Origin: Clostridia bacterium
GTDB taxonomy: Bacteria > Bacillota > DSM-521 > Neomoorellales > SLTJ01
NCBI GenBank assembly: GCA_024653205.1
Contig: JANLFO010000010.1
Span: 19,828-83,827, forward strand
DNA: 64,000 nucleotides
Direction: 5' to 3'
How positions within the stretch are numbered: the first letter of the stretch is position 1; each line of letters starts with the position of its first letter. A model generated the notes under the pieces. That model was not told the origin of the DNA. It searched no databases and saw only the letters and a program-made list of their open reading frames with translations. Positions 31,266 through 41,325 of this stretch are shown here, piece after piece. The translations under genes were made by a program, and so were the position numbers.

Positions 31266-32264
31266 CTAGAAGTCCACCTGCAACAGCTCCAGGACATTCT
31301 GGATACGGTTGCAGATGGTGGACTTCTCCGAGCCCGCAAACAGTAGGCCCACGGCATAGCGTTCCTCGTCCAGTATCAGCGAACCGCTGTCCCCGGGTTT
31401 GGCCAGGGCCTCGGTAACAAACTGGTCGGAGAACACGGCCTCGCGGCCCTCGTCGAGGGTCACCTTGACCGTGGCGCCCACGGCCACCACTTCGCCCCGG
31501 TTGACACCGGAAGAACGACCGCTCTTGAGAACCCGCATACCCACGGCGGGTTCTCTTACTCCTCGAACCGTTCCCACTTCCAGTATCTCTGCGGTAACGG
31601 CGTCCGGACTGACCGGCTTGGCCAGCGCCGCATCAACCAGGTTCTCCGCGCTCAGCCGTCGATAAAGGCTCAGCCGATACTCCGGCCGCACCAGGCCCAG
31701 TACCCGGTTGGCCAGCCTCTCCGCCGCCCGGGCATGCTTACAGGAAGCCTCCTCGTAGTCTCTCCTCAGGGGAACAAAACGATAGAGGTGACCGAGCACC
31801 GCCTGTGCGCTGCCTCCGTCGTAAGGACCGGGCTGATAGATGGGATCGCCTATCATTGCCCTACCGTCACTTCCATTGGTGGAATTTGCCAGCACGTGAT
31901 TGTTCGACAGTATCATAAGCTCTCCGGTCAGACGATCGCGAACTACCGCGCCGAAAGTCCCGGCGGTAATACGGTAATGGCCGATGCTCACCCCGGGTGG
32001 AGCCGGCCGGACGTATTGTGTTCTGCTCAGAAACCTCACATCGCCGACCTCGATTACGTCCACCGCTACCTTACTGAGGGCACGGGGAACCCTCTCCTCG
32101 CGTTTCAGTTCGGTTAGCGGCACCTTGCGTTTGACCAGCACCACTATGGCCGGCTCCTCCGTAGCCCGGCCCCCAACCCGGCGCACGCCGTGGCCTACCC
32201 CCACTACGTTCGGCAAACTCAACAGGTCCTCGCGGTGGCGCCGGCAAAGCCGACCCAGATCCAC
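31266..32264 (-). CDS. Trypsin-like serine protease domain protein without signal peptide
   Basis: 332 residues. The chymotrypsin-fold triad is visible as His in LSNNHVLANS, Asp in NLVDAALAKP and Ser in KPGDSGSLIL. The N-terminus (MDLGRLCRRHREDLLSLPNVVGVGHGVRR) has no signal peptide or membrane helix and resembles the leader of similar clostridial proteins that begin with VVGVGxG. A cytosolic or spore-enclosed protease is suggested. An ordered insertion rich in Arg/Glu (residues 155-205) separates His and Asp. The gene converges with ypeB, only 10 bases away. Confidence 0.8.
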   Translation of the reverse strand: MDLGRLCRRHREDLLSLPNVVGVGHGVRRVGGRATEEPAIVVLVKRKVPLTELKREERVPRALSKVAVDVIEVGDVRFLSRTQYVRPAPPGVSIGHYRITAGTFGAVVRDRLTGELMILSNNHVLANSTNGSDGRAMIGDPIYQPGPYDGGSAQAVLGHLYRFVPLRRDYEEASCKHARAAERLANRVLGLVRPEYRLSLYRRLSAENLVDAALAKPVSPDAVTAEILEVGTVRGVREPAVGMRVLKSGRSSGVNRGEVVAVGATVKVTLDEGREAVFSDQFVTEALAKPGDSGSLILDEERYAVGLLFAGSEKSTICNRIQNVLELLQVDF

Positions 32265-32410
32265 CCCGCCTCACCCCCCGGCGATTGCTTCCGGTCCATC
32301 GTATGAGGAAGCGCCACCGGGGGTTACCGAGCGACAGACCGCAGACGCCGGCAGTAGGCCCGGGCCTGCCCCGGCCGGGTTTACGGCGAGATGCCCGGCC
32401 CTTCAACCCC

Positions 32411-32445
32411 AAAAAAGGAAGCCCGCCCCCGGTGCGGAGGCGGGC
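32411..32445 (-). terminator. Terminator of the groES-groEL operon
   Basis: GCCCGCC-TCCGCACCGGG-GGCGGGC on the minus strand followed by TTCCTTTTTT, about 35 bases after the groEL stop. Confidence 0.88.
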
Positions 32446-32479
32446 CGGACGTTGGGCGAACCGTCCGTTGCCGGCCGAC

Positions 32480-34120
<1,641 letters not shown>

Positions 34121-34140
34121 TTACTTGGTGACGTGGCCGG

Positions 34141-34425
34141 CTACTCCTTAACGGCCAATATGTCGGTTTCGCGCAGGATCAGGTACTCCTGGCCGTCCAC
34201 CTTGACCTCGGTCCCGCTGTACTTGGCGAATACCACCCTGTCTCCAACCTTGACCGAGGGAGCCACCCGGGTGCCGTTATCCAGCAACCGGCCCGGGCCT
34301 ACGGCCACTACCTCACCTTCCTGCGGCTTTTCCTTGGCCGTGTCCGGCAGCACGATCCCGCCTTGGGTGCGCTGCTCCTCCTCGATCACCTTTACCACTA
34401 CCCGATCCTCAAGTGGCTTGAGCAC
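34141..34425 (-). CDS. groES: Co-chaperonin GroES
   Basis: 94 residues with the GroES lid signature ([37 protein letters not shown], mobile loop near residues 17-32, and [22 protein letters not shown]). It caps the GroEL ring. First gene of the operon, 30 bases downstream of a perfect CIRCE element. Confidence 0.98.
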   Translation of the reverse strand: MLKPLEDRVVVKVIEEEQRTQGGIVLPDTAKEKPQEGEVVAVGPGRLLDNGTRVAPSVKVGDRVVFAKYSGTEVKVDGQEYLILRETDILAVKE

Positions 34426-34455
34426 AGGCCACCCCTCCTCAGACCTGAGTTTCTG

Positions 34456-34482
34456 TTAGCACTCAACCCGCCCGAGTGCTAA
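34456..34482. promoter_or_regulatory. CIRCE operator (HrcA binding site)
   Basis: TTAGCACTC-N9-GAGTGCTAA, a perfect match to the CIRCE consensus, between the -10 element and the groES start. HrcA represses the chaperonin genes here until heat stress. Confidence 0.97.
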
Positions 34483-34493
34483 CAGCCACTCTT

Positions 34494-34522
34494 ATAATGC
34501 CAAAAGACGGAGGAGATGTCAA
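34494..34522 (-). promoter_or_regulatory. groES-groEL promoter
   Basis: TTGACA (34517-34522), 17-base spacer, CATTAT (34494-34499), immediately upstream of CIRCE. Confidence 0.75.
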
Positions 34523-34538
34523 GGGTAGTGTCGGCATT

Positions 34539-35057
34539 CTAATCCACCCACCTGACCACCTCGTCCAACGCCCGCCGAGGGACGGGAGGAGGGTTCTCGG
34601 CGGCATACCCCAGGGGCACCAGGGCCACCGGACGGATCCCAGCGGACAGACCCAAGGCGCGGCTCGCCTCTTCTTCTACGAAAGCGCCTACCCAGCAGGC
34701 CCCAAGCCCGGTCGCGGCGGCAGCCAGCAGCAGGTTTTCCAGTGCCGCCGCGGTATCCTGCAAGCAGTACAGGTACCGGCCCCGGTCCCCGTACACCGAA
34801 GCCGACTGTTCGGGCATTGCGCAGACCACCATCACCACCGGCGCCTGGGCCACAAAGGCCTGACGCGCCGCCCGAGCCAGGGCCCGCTTCACGTTTGGCG
34901 CCCGCACCACGTAAAAACGCCAGGGCTGCAGGTTTCCCGCCGACGGAGCCAGACAGGCGGCCTGCAGAAGGCTGGTCAACAATTCCACAGGCACTTCCTC
35001 CGGCCGGAAGGAGCGAACGCTGCGCCTTTGCCGGATCGGCCACCATAATTCCTCCAT
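34539..35057 (-). CDS. Nitroreductase-family FMN protein
   Basis: 172 residues, typical for small nitroreductases. FMN-binding RQRRSVRSFRPEEVP, LLQAACLAPSAGNLQPWRFYVV and the C-terminal GLGACWVGAF and VALVPLGYAAENPPPVPRR segments are present. The family reduces nitro-aromatics, quinones or flavins with NAD(P)H; the natural substrate cannot be told. Single gene divergent from the DNA methylase beyond a 200-base gap (35058-35258) that shows nothing I can name. Confidence 0.9.
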   Translation of the reverse strand: MEELWWPIRQRRSVRSFRPEEVPVELLTSLLQAACLAPSAGNLQPWRFYVVRAPNVKRALARAARQAFVAQAPVVMVVCAMPEQSASVYGDRGRYLYCLQDTAAALENLLLAAAATGLGACWVGAFVEEEASRALGLSAGIRPVALVPLGYAAENPPPVPRRALDEVVRWVD

Positions 35058-35258
35058 AACTTTCTCACCCCTCGGTGTAAGGTTTTGCCAGTATGGGGCT
35101 CCCTATACCTTCATACCATTGAACCGGTCTGACCGGCTACCGGCAAAAAGGAATAGTATGCCTAAAGGCAGAACTAAACCCTAAGCATCTTTGCCGCGGG
35201 GTAGGGTTAACCGCTTCGCGGGCCCGGCGGCGGAAGGACAGGAGGCGCGGAAAAGGGC

Positions 35259-36008
35259 TTGTCCCAAGTATTTGTTGGTTACCGCCGGAGCGGGTCTTTT
35301 TTCGACTGCCTGCGGGAGCACCGGTACCGGTACAACTACCCCCACCGGTGCGATGGCAAAGAATTGCTAGCGGTGATAGAGGACGCTACCGTACCTTGTG
35401 CGTTCTTCGACCCCCAGTATCGTGGGGTTCTGGACAAGCTGGCCTACGGAAACGAAGGGGTGAGCCGGGGCACGGCGCGCTGCCGATTACCGCAGATGAG
35501 CGAGAAGACCATAAAGGAATTCATCGCCCAAATAGCCCGCGTCTTAGTGCCGAGCGGACACCTTTTCCTTTGGGTAGATAAATTTCACCTCTGCGAGGGG
35601 GTGTCGGGGTGGCTGCCCGGGGTGCTTCAGGTGGTAGACATGATCGTCTGGAACAAGCTCAAGATAGGAATGGGATACCGTACCCGTCGGCAGTGCGAAT
35701 ACCTTCTGGTGGTACAAAAGAAGCCCGTTCGCGCTAAGGGAGTATGGGCGGTGCACGACATACCCGACGTTTGGGAGGAAAAAGCCTCAGGACCCCACCC
35801 CCACGCCAAACCGATAGGTTTGCAGGTCCGCCTTATAGAAGCGGTTACGAACCCCGGCGAAGTAGTCCTGGATCCTGCGGCAGGCAGTTTCTCGGTCCTG
35901 GAGGCCTGCTTGAGAACCGGGCGCACCTTCCTGGGTGGAGACATGATCTACGGCGAGGACTGGGCTCCCGAAAACCCGCCCCGGGCAGGAGACAAACAAA
36001 GGCAATAA
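35259..36008 (+). CDS. Orphan DNA adenine/cytosine-N4 methyltransferase
   Basis: 249 residues of the N6/N4 amino-methyltransferase fold in beta-class order: catalytic motif IV FFDPQY (usually DPPY) near residue 50 comes before the SAM-binding motif I VLDPAAGSFSVLEAC near residue 208. The middle has TRRQCEYLLVVQKKP, also typical. No restriction endonuclease gene is nearby, so it is a solitary or phage-derived methylase. Starts with TTG, with GGAGG about 14 bases upstream, so the exact start is uncertain. It lies at the edge of an accessory region, directly followed by a tRNA-like remnant. Confidence 0.8.
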   Translation: MSQVFVGYRRSGSFFDCLREHRYRYNYPHRCDGKELLAVIEDATVPCAFFDPQYRGVLDKLAYGNEGVSRGTARCRLPQMSEKTIKEFIAQIARVLVPSGHLFLWVDKFHLCEGVSGWLPGVLQVVDMIVWNKLKIGMGYRTRRQCEYLLVVQKKPVRAKGVWAVHDIPDVWEEKASGPHPHAKPIGLQVRLIEAVTNPGEVVLDPAAGSFSVLEACLRTGRTFLGGDMIYGEDWAPENPPRAGDKQRQ

Positions 36009-36011
36009 AAC

Positions 36012-36094
36012 TGGTGGCGAAGGCGGGATTCGAACCCGCACGTCCTCGCCGTTACCCTCCCGGTCTAAGGTATCTACCAAGCCGTTCGTTTGGC
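36012..36094 (-). pseudogene. Degenerate tRNA-Leu-like sequence
   Basis: Reading leftward, the 3' part GTGCGGGTTCGAATCCCGC plus CTTCGCC-A-CCA is a perfect T-arm with acceptor strand and encoded CCA. It differs at only 2 of 36 positions from the end of the intact tRNA-Leu(CAA) at 39873. A D-loop-like TTGGTAGA also survives. The 5' acceptor strand (GCCAAAC) does not pair with CTTCGCC, and no normal anticodon loop forms, so the gene is dead or was cut by insertion. The remaining gap to the IS gene (36095-36312) shows no further gene. Confidence 0.6.
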
Positions 36095-36312
36095 TGCGTC
36101 CAGACTGAGGGACCAGCAGGCAAATCGAAGGTATCACCTCTATTCCTTCCTTACCATCAAGTCTGAGGCCTACACTCTAATGCGAGCACGAAGTAATTGC
36201 TGAACCTGTGAGTAATAACGGTCTTGTCCCAAACGTCGTAGAAAAGCGGCTCCTCGAACCCCTGTGGTATAACAGGGGTAGGAAATACACCAAAAGGAGG
36301 TAACCGCCACCG

Positions 36313-37404
36313 ATGCCAGTATACCACAGGATAGACGTCGAAGGCCTTAAGGTTTTGGGACAGGCCCCAAGTCTTCCGGAGAAAGTGGAGTTCGCGTTCC
36401 TAAAGAAACTGATGGCCCGCCAAAACTTGCTAGAGGCGATGTTCAACCGGCTGGTAGAAGAACTGACAAAGCACCTTCCCGACTTTGGCCGGGTACTGGC
36501 CGTAGACGGAAAAGCCATAGCCAGCTTTGCCCGAGGCAGAAAGCGTCAAGCCGGCAAAGTGGTTAAGCGTGATGGCCGGCGCGATGTGGATGCCGACTGG
36601 GGCCAAAAGACCCTGCGGGTAGAAAGAGAAGACGGCAGCAACTGGGAAAAGGTAGTGCGCTGGTTTGGCTTCAAGCTCCATCTGGTGGTAGATGCCACGT
36701 ACGAGCTACCGGTAGCCTTTAGGGTCACCCCGGCCTCGGCCAGCGAAATAAAACAAGGCCACCGGCTCATAGACCAAATGGCCGAACAGGCACCCGTTAT
36801 CCTCAAAAGGTGCGAATACTGGTTAGGAGACCGGGGCTATGACGACGGCAAACTCCACACCAAGCTATGGGACGAACACGCCATAAAGCCGGTCATAGAC
36901 ATCCGCAACCTGTGGCGAGACGGAGAAGAGACCAGGCTTTTAACCGGCTGGGGCAATGTGGTTTACGACTATAAAGGTCAGGTGTACTGCTACTGTCCTC
37001 AGACCGCACGGCGCCGGCCCATGGCTTACGGTGGGTTTGAAAAGGACCGGGGCAGCCTAAAGTACCGGTGTCCGGCGCGGCACTACGGACTAACCTTTAT
37101 GGGCATGGACCGTTGCCGGGTGAAAGGAGCGGTAAGGATCCCGCTCAAAGAAGACCCTCGGATCTTCACTCCCCTGGCGCGGTCCAGCTACGCCTGGGAG
37201 AGCATCTACAAAAAGCGTACTGCGGTAGAGCGGGTAAACAGTCGCCTGGACCGGGTATTTGGCTTTGAAGAGCACTACATCCGGGGGCTAAAGAAGATGA
37301 CCCTGAGATGTACCCTGGCTCTGCTGGTAATGTTAGTCATGGCTTTAGGAAGAGTGAGAGAGAAGAGGGGGCAAAACCTGCGCAGCCTGGTCAGCGCCGC
37401 CTAA
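36313..37404 (+). mobile_element. IS transposase, DDE type (IS4/IS5-like)
   Basis: 363 residues with an RNase-H-fold DDE catalytic set: Asp in VLAVDGKAIASFA, Asp in WLGDRGYDDGKL and Glu in YKKRTAVERVNSRLDRVF. AAAAGGAGG lies 12 bases before the ATG. The protein appears complete at the C-terminus but may lack an N-terminal DNA-binding part found in longer relatives. I could not find clear terminal inverted repeats or a target duplication, so element borders are not given. The adjoining DNA (37405-37681) contains no gene that I can support. Confidence 0.85.
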
Positions 37405-37681
37405 GCGGGACGGGATCCCAAAACCAATCCGGCAGGGGGAGGGGGTAGTATATCTCTTTTTGCCCACCTGGCCTACAGATAGTGGACGATGTTCCTAGGG
37501 TTGGCAAAAGGGCAAGCCTGCGGTTGGCTAGGGTCCGCCAAACCGGCTCCAATAACTGCCATCCCCACGGTAACAGCAGGGTCAACGCAAATGCCTCCTA
37601 ATTCTGTGCGATTGACTTTTTACATGTAAGGCTTATAATTTTGACTAGTTCACTATTAATGATTAAGGAGGTGTTACTAGA

Positions 37682-38932
37682 ATGGGTAACTCTAGGAAAC
37701 TACGGCCTATAACCATAGTTACAATCATCTTTCTCGCCCTTATTATGGCCACTGCGGTAGGGTGTTCGAAAACACCTGTTCAACCGGAGTCCTCGCCTTC
37801 CAAGGACAAAATCGTCATAGGCCAGGCAGTCTCACTGTCCGGTCCCCTGGGGCAAGCCTCCATTACAACCCGGGCCGTCTACGAAATCTGGGTAAAAGAG
37901 GTGAATGCCAAGGGGGGGATCTACCTAAAGGAGTACGGCAAGAGCCTTCCACTAGAGTACTATTCCTACGATGATAAATCCGACGTGGGAACCATGACCA
38001 AGCTGGTAGAAAAGATAATACTGGAGGACAAGGCAGACCTGATCTTACCCCCGTGGGGTACGGAAATGCTTTATGCGGCCTGCCCCATAGCCAACAAGCA
38101 CCAGTACGTCCTTGTGGGCGCCGCGGGCGGAGCCGCCAAGCTCAAGGAGATCATGCCTAGCCTGCCTTATGTTTTCCAGGTACTGAACTTTTCCGAGACC
38201 CAGACTCCGGCGCTGATCGGCATTCTTAAGGAACTGGGAGCGCAAACGGTAGCGGTCATTCACCACGACCATCTCCACGGGGTCGAATACGCCACGGTTA
38301 CCGTGCCCGCACTAAAGGAAGCCGGTTTTCAGGTAATGATGGCAAAATCCTTCCCATCCGGTTCTAAGGACTTGTCCCCTTTACTTAAGGAAGCCAAGAC
38401 TCTCGGTGTCGATGCTTTCATCTCCTTCAGCTACCCCGAAGAGACCATGCTTCTGACCCAGCAGGCCATAGAGTTGGGTGCGAACTTCAAAGTGTTCTTC
38501 TGTAGCGTCTACCCGTATTCGCCGGATTACCGAGATGCTTTCGGTGCACAAGTGGTGGAAGGAGTGATGGGAGGTGGCGCTTGGAACGAGGAAAGCTCTC
38601 CGGGCGCGAAGGAATTCGTAGCCCTGTACAAGAAGTACTTCGGCAAGGAACCCGACGACTACTGGGGCCAGCTTTATTACTACGCTTCTCTCCAGCACCT
38701 GCAGCAGGCCATCGAAGAGGCCGGAAGCCTTGATCAGACTAAGATAAGAGACCTTCTGGCCACCCGGACGTACGACACCTGCATTGGACCCTTCAAGTAC
38801 GACCCGGACCGATTCTTCAGGGGTCATCTGGGTCAGATTGGACAGTGGCAAAAAGGGGTGTTCGAGGTGGTGGACCCCGGTCCGCATCGGACCGCGCCCC
38901 CCATCATGAAGCCCCCGTGGCCCAAGATGTAG
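37682..38932 (+). CDS. ABC-transporter solute-binding lipoprotein (Leu/Ile/Val-binding family)
   Basis: 416 residues. Lipoprotein signal peptide with lipobox ATAVGC (Cys28), then a type I periplasmic-binding fold: KIVIGQAVSLSGPLGQ, NAKGGIYLKEYGKSLPLEYYSYDD, ILPPWGTEMLYAACPIANKH, GILKELGAQTVAVIHHDHLHG. The family binds branched-chain amino acids, amides or aromatic acids. No permease or ATPase genes (LivHMGF) are near, so it is an orphan or serves a transporter elsewhere. A GGAGG site precedes the ATG. Followed by the DUF169 gene in the same direction. Confidence 0.88.
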   Translation: MGNSRKLRPITIVTIIFLALIMATAVGCSKTPVQPESSPSKDKIVIGQAVSLSGPLGQASITTRAVYEIWVKEVNAKGGIYLKEYGKSLPLEYYSYDDKSDVGTMTKLVEKIILEDKADLILPPWGTEMLYAACPIANKHQYVLVGAAGGAAKLKEIMPSLPYVFQVLNFSETQTPALIGILKELGAQTVAVIHHDHLHGVEYATVTVPALKEAGFQVMMAKSFPSGSKDLSPLLKEAKTLGVDAFISFSYPEETMLLTQQAIELGANFKVFFCSVYPYSPDYRDAFGAQVVEGVMGGGAWNEESSPGAKEFVALYKKYFGKEPDDYWGQLYYYASLQHLQQAIEEAGSLDQTKIRDLLATRTYDTCIGPFKYDPDRFFRGHLGQIGQWQKGVFEVVDPGPHRTAPPIMKPPWPKM

Positions 38933-38957
38933 CGGGCACTTGGAGGAGGTATTTCAC

Positions 38958-39707
38958 GTGACCGATCTCTCCGTTTTCAGCCGATTGGGCTTTCTAAGAC
39001 CTCCGGTAGGCGTCAAGTTCCTGTTCTTCCGTCCGGAGGGAATCGATCCGCTCGCCCCTGATAAGGAGTTATCCCTTTGCGAAATGCTGGTGGAAGCCCA
39101 GAACGCGTCACGGCCCTTCTACTTTTGTCGGGAACATGCGGAGACCTGTGTGGGGAAGATCCTGTTAGGAATGGAGGATATGGAGGCCTTTGCGGAGAGC
39201 GGGCAGATCGGTGAGAGGCTGAAGATCTTTCAGGAAGCGCGGGCCAACTCGCGACTCTATCAGTACGTGCCGCGCCTCGGCAAGAACACGGTCAATTACG
39301 TTGCCTTTGCGCCGCTCGAAAAGCTGACTTTTGAGCCCGATGTCCTGATCCTGAACGCTAGCGTGCGTCAGGCGGAAGTGGTGTTGAGGTCAATGTCTTA
39401 CTCAACAGGCGAGATCTACACCTCCAAGTCAACGCCGGTAATGGGGTGCGCCTGGACATACCTCTATCCTTACCAAAGCGGAAGAATAAACTACGTGCTT
39501 CCGGATACGGTGCACGGCATGCGCGCCCGGGAGCTCTTTCCTGAAGGAAGCATGCTGCTCTCAATCCCATACCAATGGCTGGGAACCATAGTTCGGAACC
39601 TGAACGAAATGAACATAGAGTTACCTTCCTATCAGGGTAAGGAGCGCTATCTGGTCGAATTCGGAAACATTTTGAGGGACCTGGTTGAACAGGCGCGGAA
39701 CCCCTAA
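38958..39707 (+). CDS. DUF169 protein
   Basis: 249 residues from the GTG at 38958, 7 bases after TTGGAGGAGGT. Family features: PPVGVKFLFFRPEGID near the start, LCEMLVEAQ, the cysteine segments FYFCREHAETCVGKILLGM, and VLILNASVRQAEVVLRS. DUF169 proteins occur in many anaerobes and their function is not known; conserved cysteines suggest redox or metal binding. It starts 26 bases after the solute-binding lipoprotein gene and is probably co-transcribed with it. Confidence 0.8.
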   Translation: MTDLSVFSRLGFLRPPVGVKFLFFRPEGIDPLAPDKELSLCEMLVEAQNASRPFYFCREHAETCVGKILLGMEDMEAFAESGQIGERLKIFQEARANSRLYQYVPRLGKNTVNYVAFAPLEKLTFEPDVLILNASVRQAEVVLRSMSYSTGEIYTSKSTPVMGCAWTYLYPYQSGRINYVLPDTVHGMRARELFPEGSMLLSIPYQWLGTIVRNLNEMNIELPSYQGKERYLVEFGNILRDLVEQARNP

Positions 39708-39872
39708 CTGAGGCGCGCGTCTCTTAAGGCACCACTTGGTTACGCCGATGAAGAAACGAAGCGGCAGGTGAACCGGCGAAGGAATACCAAGATAAGGCGG
39801 CCGGCAAATTGGCCATTCCTGCCAATTCCGGCCGCCACCAAGCTGCGCAACTCGCCCCATCATTAAAAGAAC

Positions 39873-39961
39873 TGGTGCCGAAGGCGGGACTCGAACCCGC
39901 ACGTCCTCCGGGGGACAGCAGATTTTGAGTCTGCCGCGTCTGCCAGTTCCACCACTTCGGC
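39873..39961 (-). tRNA. tRNA-Leu(CAA)
   Basis: An 89-nt type II tRNA. Acceptor GCCGAAG pairs with CTTCGGC, discriminator A and CCA encoded; anticodon stem GCAGA/TCTGC with loop CTCAAAA gives anticodon CAA; long variable arm GTCCCCCGGAGGAC; T-arm GCGGGTTCGAGTCCCGC. Confidence 0.95.
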
Positions 39962-39971
39962 ACCCATTCAT

Positions 39972-40000
39972 AGTTTAGCCTTCCAGGCCCACACTGTCAA
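39972..40000 (-). promoter_or_regulatory. Promoter of tRNA-Leu(CAA)
   Basis: TTGACA (39995-40000), 17-base spacer, TAAACT (39972-39977), just upstream of the tRNA. The stretch 40001-40200 holds no gene that I can see. Confidence 0.75.
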
Positions 40001-40201
40001 GGTTTTGTGCCGGTTCGGCTCACGTTGCACACCTGTTGGCCTGGAGTATTCCCAGGCCTTGTTGCGGGATTCAACATATCCAGTGCTGCAAGTATTTCCG
40101 TTGACAGTATATATGTTCCAGGTCCGGCACGCCCAAAACGCACCCCGGCTGCCCTACGGGAGGGCGGGCGGGATGGCGCCAAAGGCTCCCGGCGGGTGAG
40201 A

Positions 40202-40230
40202 TTGACAACCGCCCGGCGGAGTACTACCAT
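40202..40230 (+). promoter_or_regulatory. Probable bio operon promoter
   Basis: TTGACA (40202-40207), 17-base spacer, TACCAT (40225-40230), placing the start of transcription just ahead of the BirA-type operator. Confidence 0.55.
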
Positions 40231-40244
40231 GGTTTATGCTAAAG

Positions 40245-40272
40245 GTTAACCTGCTTTCCTGCCGCGGTTAAC
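40245..40272 (+). promoter_or_regulatory. BirA-type biotin operator
   Basis: GTTAACC-N14-GGTTAAC, a perfect palindrome matching the Gram-positive BirA site (TTGTTAACC-N14/15-GGTTAACAA). Biotin-loaded BirA would repress the bio operon here. Confidence 0.88.
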
Positions 40273-40323
40273 GTAATACCGCGGGAATAGGCGGGCAAGA
40301 AAACCAGAGAAAGAAGGAAAAAC

Positions 40324-41307
40324 ATGAATTCCTCGCTCATCCGGGAAGCCATGCAAACCGTACTTCGCGGCGGCCGCCTGGGGGAAAAGGAGGCCCTGGA
40401 ACTGATCAACCTGCCTTTGGACGAAGCCCCGGATCTGGTAGCCGCCGCCCACCGCGTGCGGCTGGCCTACAAGGGCAAGACGGTCAGACTCTGTGCCATC
40501 GTCAACGCGAAATCGGGCCGCTGCGGCGAGGACTGCGCCTTCTGCGCCCAGTCGGCGCATTACCGCACGGCCGCCGCCGTGTATCCCCTGCTGCCGGCGG
40601 AAGAAATCCTGAGCCGGGCCCGGCTGGCAGCCTCCGAAGGCGCCTGCGGTTTCGGCATCGTTACCAGCGGAGTCCGCATACGCCGGGGAGACGAATGGCA
40701 GGAACTCTTGCGGGCGGTGCGCCTGATCTCCCTGGACGGCCGGTCGGAGCCCCACGCCTCCCTCGGCCTGCTCACCCCGGAGCAGGCGCAAGAACTCAGG
40801 GCCGCAGGCGCCACCACCTACCACCACAATCTCGAGACCGCACCCAGCTTCTTCCCCAGCATCTGCACCACCCACCCCATAAGCGAGGACTTCGCCACCA
40901 TCCGGGCGGCAAAGGGCGCAGGGTTGGCGGTATGCTGCGGGGGCATACTGGGGCTGGGTGAGACTCCCGCCCAGCGGGTGGAACTGGCCCTCACCCTGCG
41001 GGAACTGGAAGTGGATTCCGTGCCCCTCAACTTCCTCAACCCCATTCCCGGCACGCCCCTGGAGAACCGGCCGCTGCTCCCGGCCTGGGAAGCCATCAAG
41101 GCGGTGGCCGTATTCCGGCTGCTGCTTCCCGACAAGGACATACGTCTTTGCGGCGGCAAGGAAAGAACCCTGCGCCAGCTTCTTCCCCTGGCGCTGTTGG
41201 CCGGAGCCAACGGGCTCATGACCGGCAACTACCTTACCACCTCCGGCCGCCAACCGGAACTGGACCGGGAGCTCGTCGCCGACCTGGGATTCGAGCTGGT
41301 TTCCTGA
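40324..41307 (+). CDS. bioB: Biotin synthase
   Basis: 327 residues. Radical-SAM motif C67-x3-C71-x2-C74 (GEDCAFCAQS), the YHHNLETAPSFF segment and NFLNPIPGTPLE are characteristic of BioB, which inserts sulfur into dethiobiotin. First gene of the biotin operon, 52 bases after the BirA operator. AGAAAGAAGG lies near the ATG. Biotin is required by the sodium-pump decarboxylase encoded in this window. Confidence 0.97.
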   Translation: MNSSLIREAMQTVLRGGRLGEKEALELINLPLDEAPDLVAAAHRVRLAYKGKTVRLCAIVNAKSGRCGEDCAFCAQSAHYRTAAAVYPLLPAEEILSRARLAASEGACGFGIVTSGVRIRRGDEWQELLRAVRLISLDGRSEPHASLGLLTPEQAQELRAAGATTYHHNLETAPSFFPSICTTHPISEDFATIRAAKGAGLAVCCGGILGLGETPAQRVELALTLRELEVDSVPLNFLNPIPGTPLENRPLLPAWEAIKAVAVFRLLLPDKDIRLCGGKERTLRQLLPLALLAGANGLMTGNYLTTSGRQPELDRELVADLGFELVS

Positions 41308-41325
41308 GAGAAAGGAGAAATAGCC

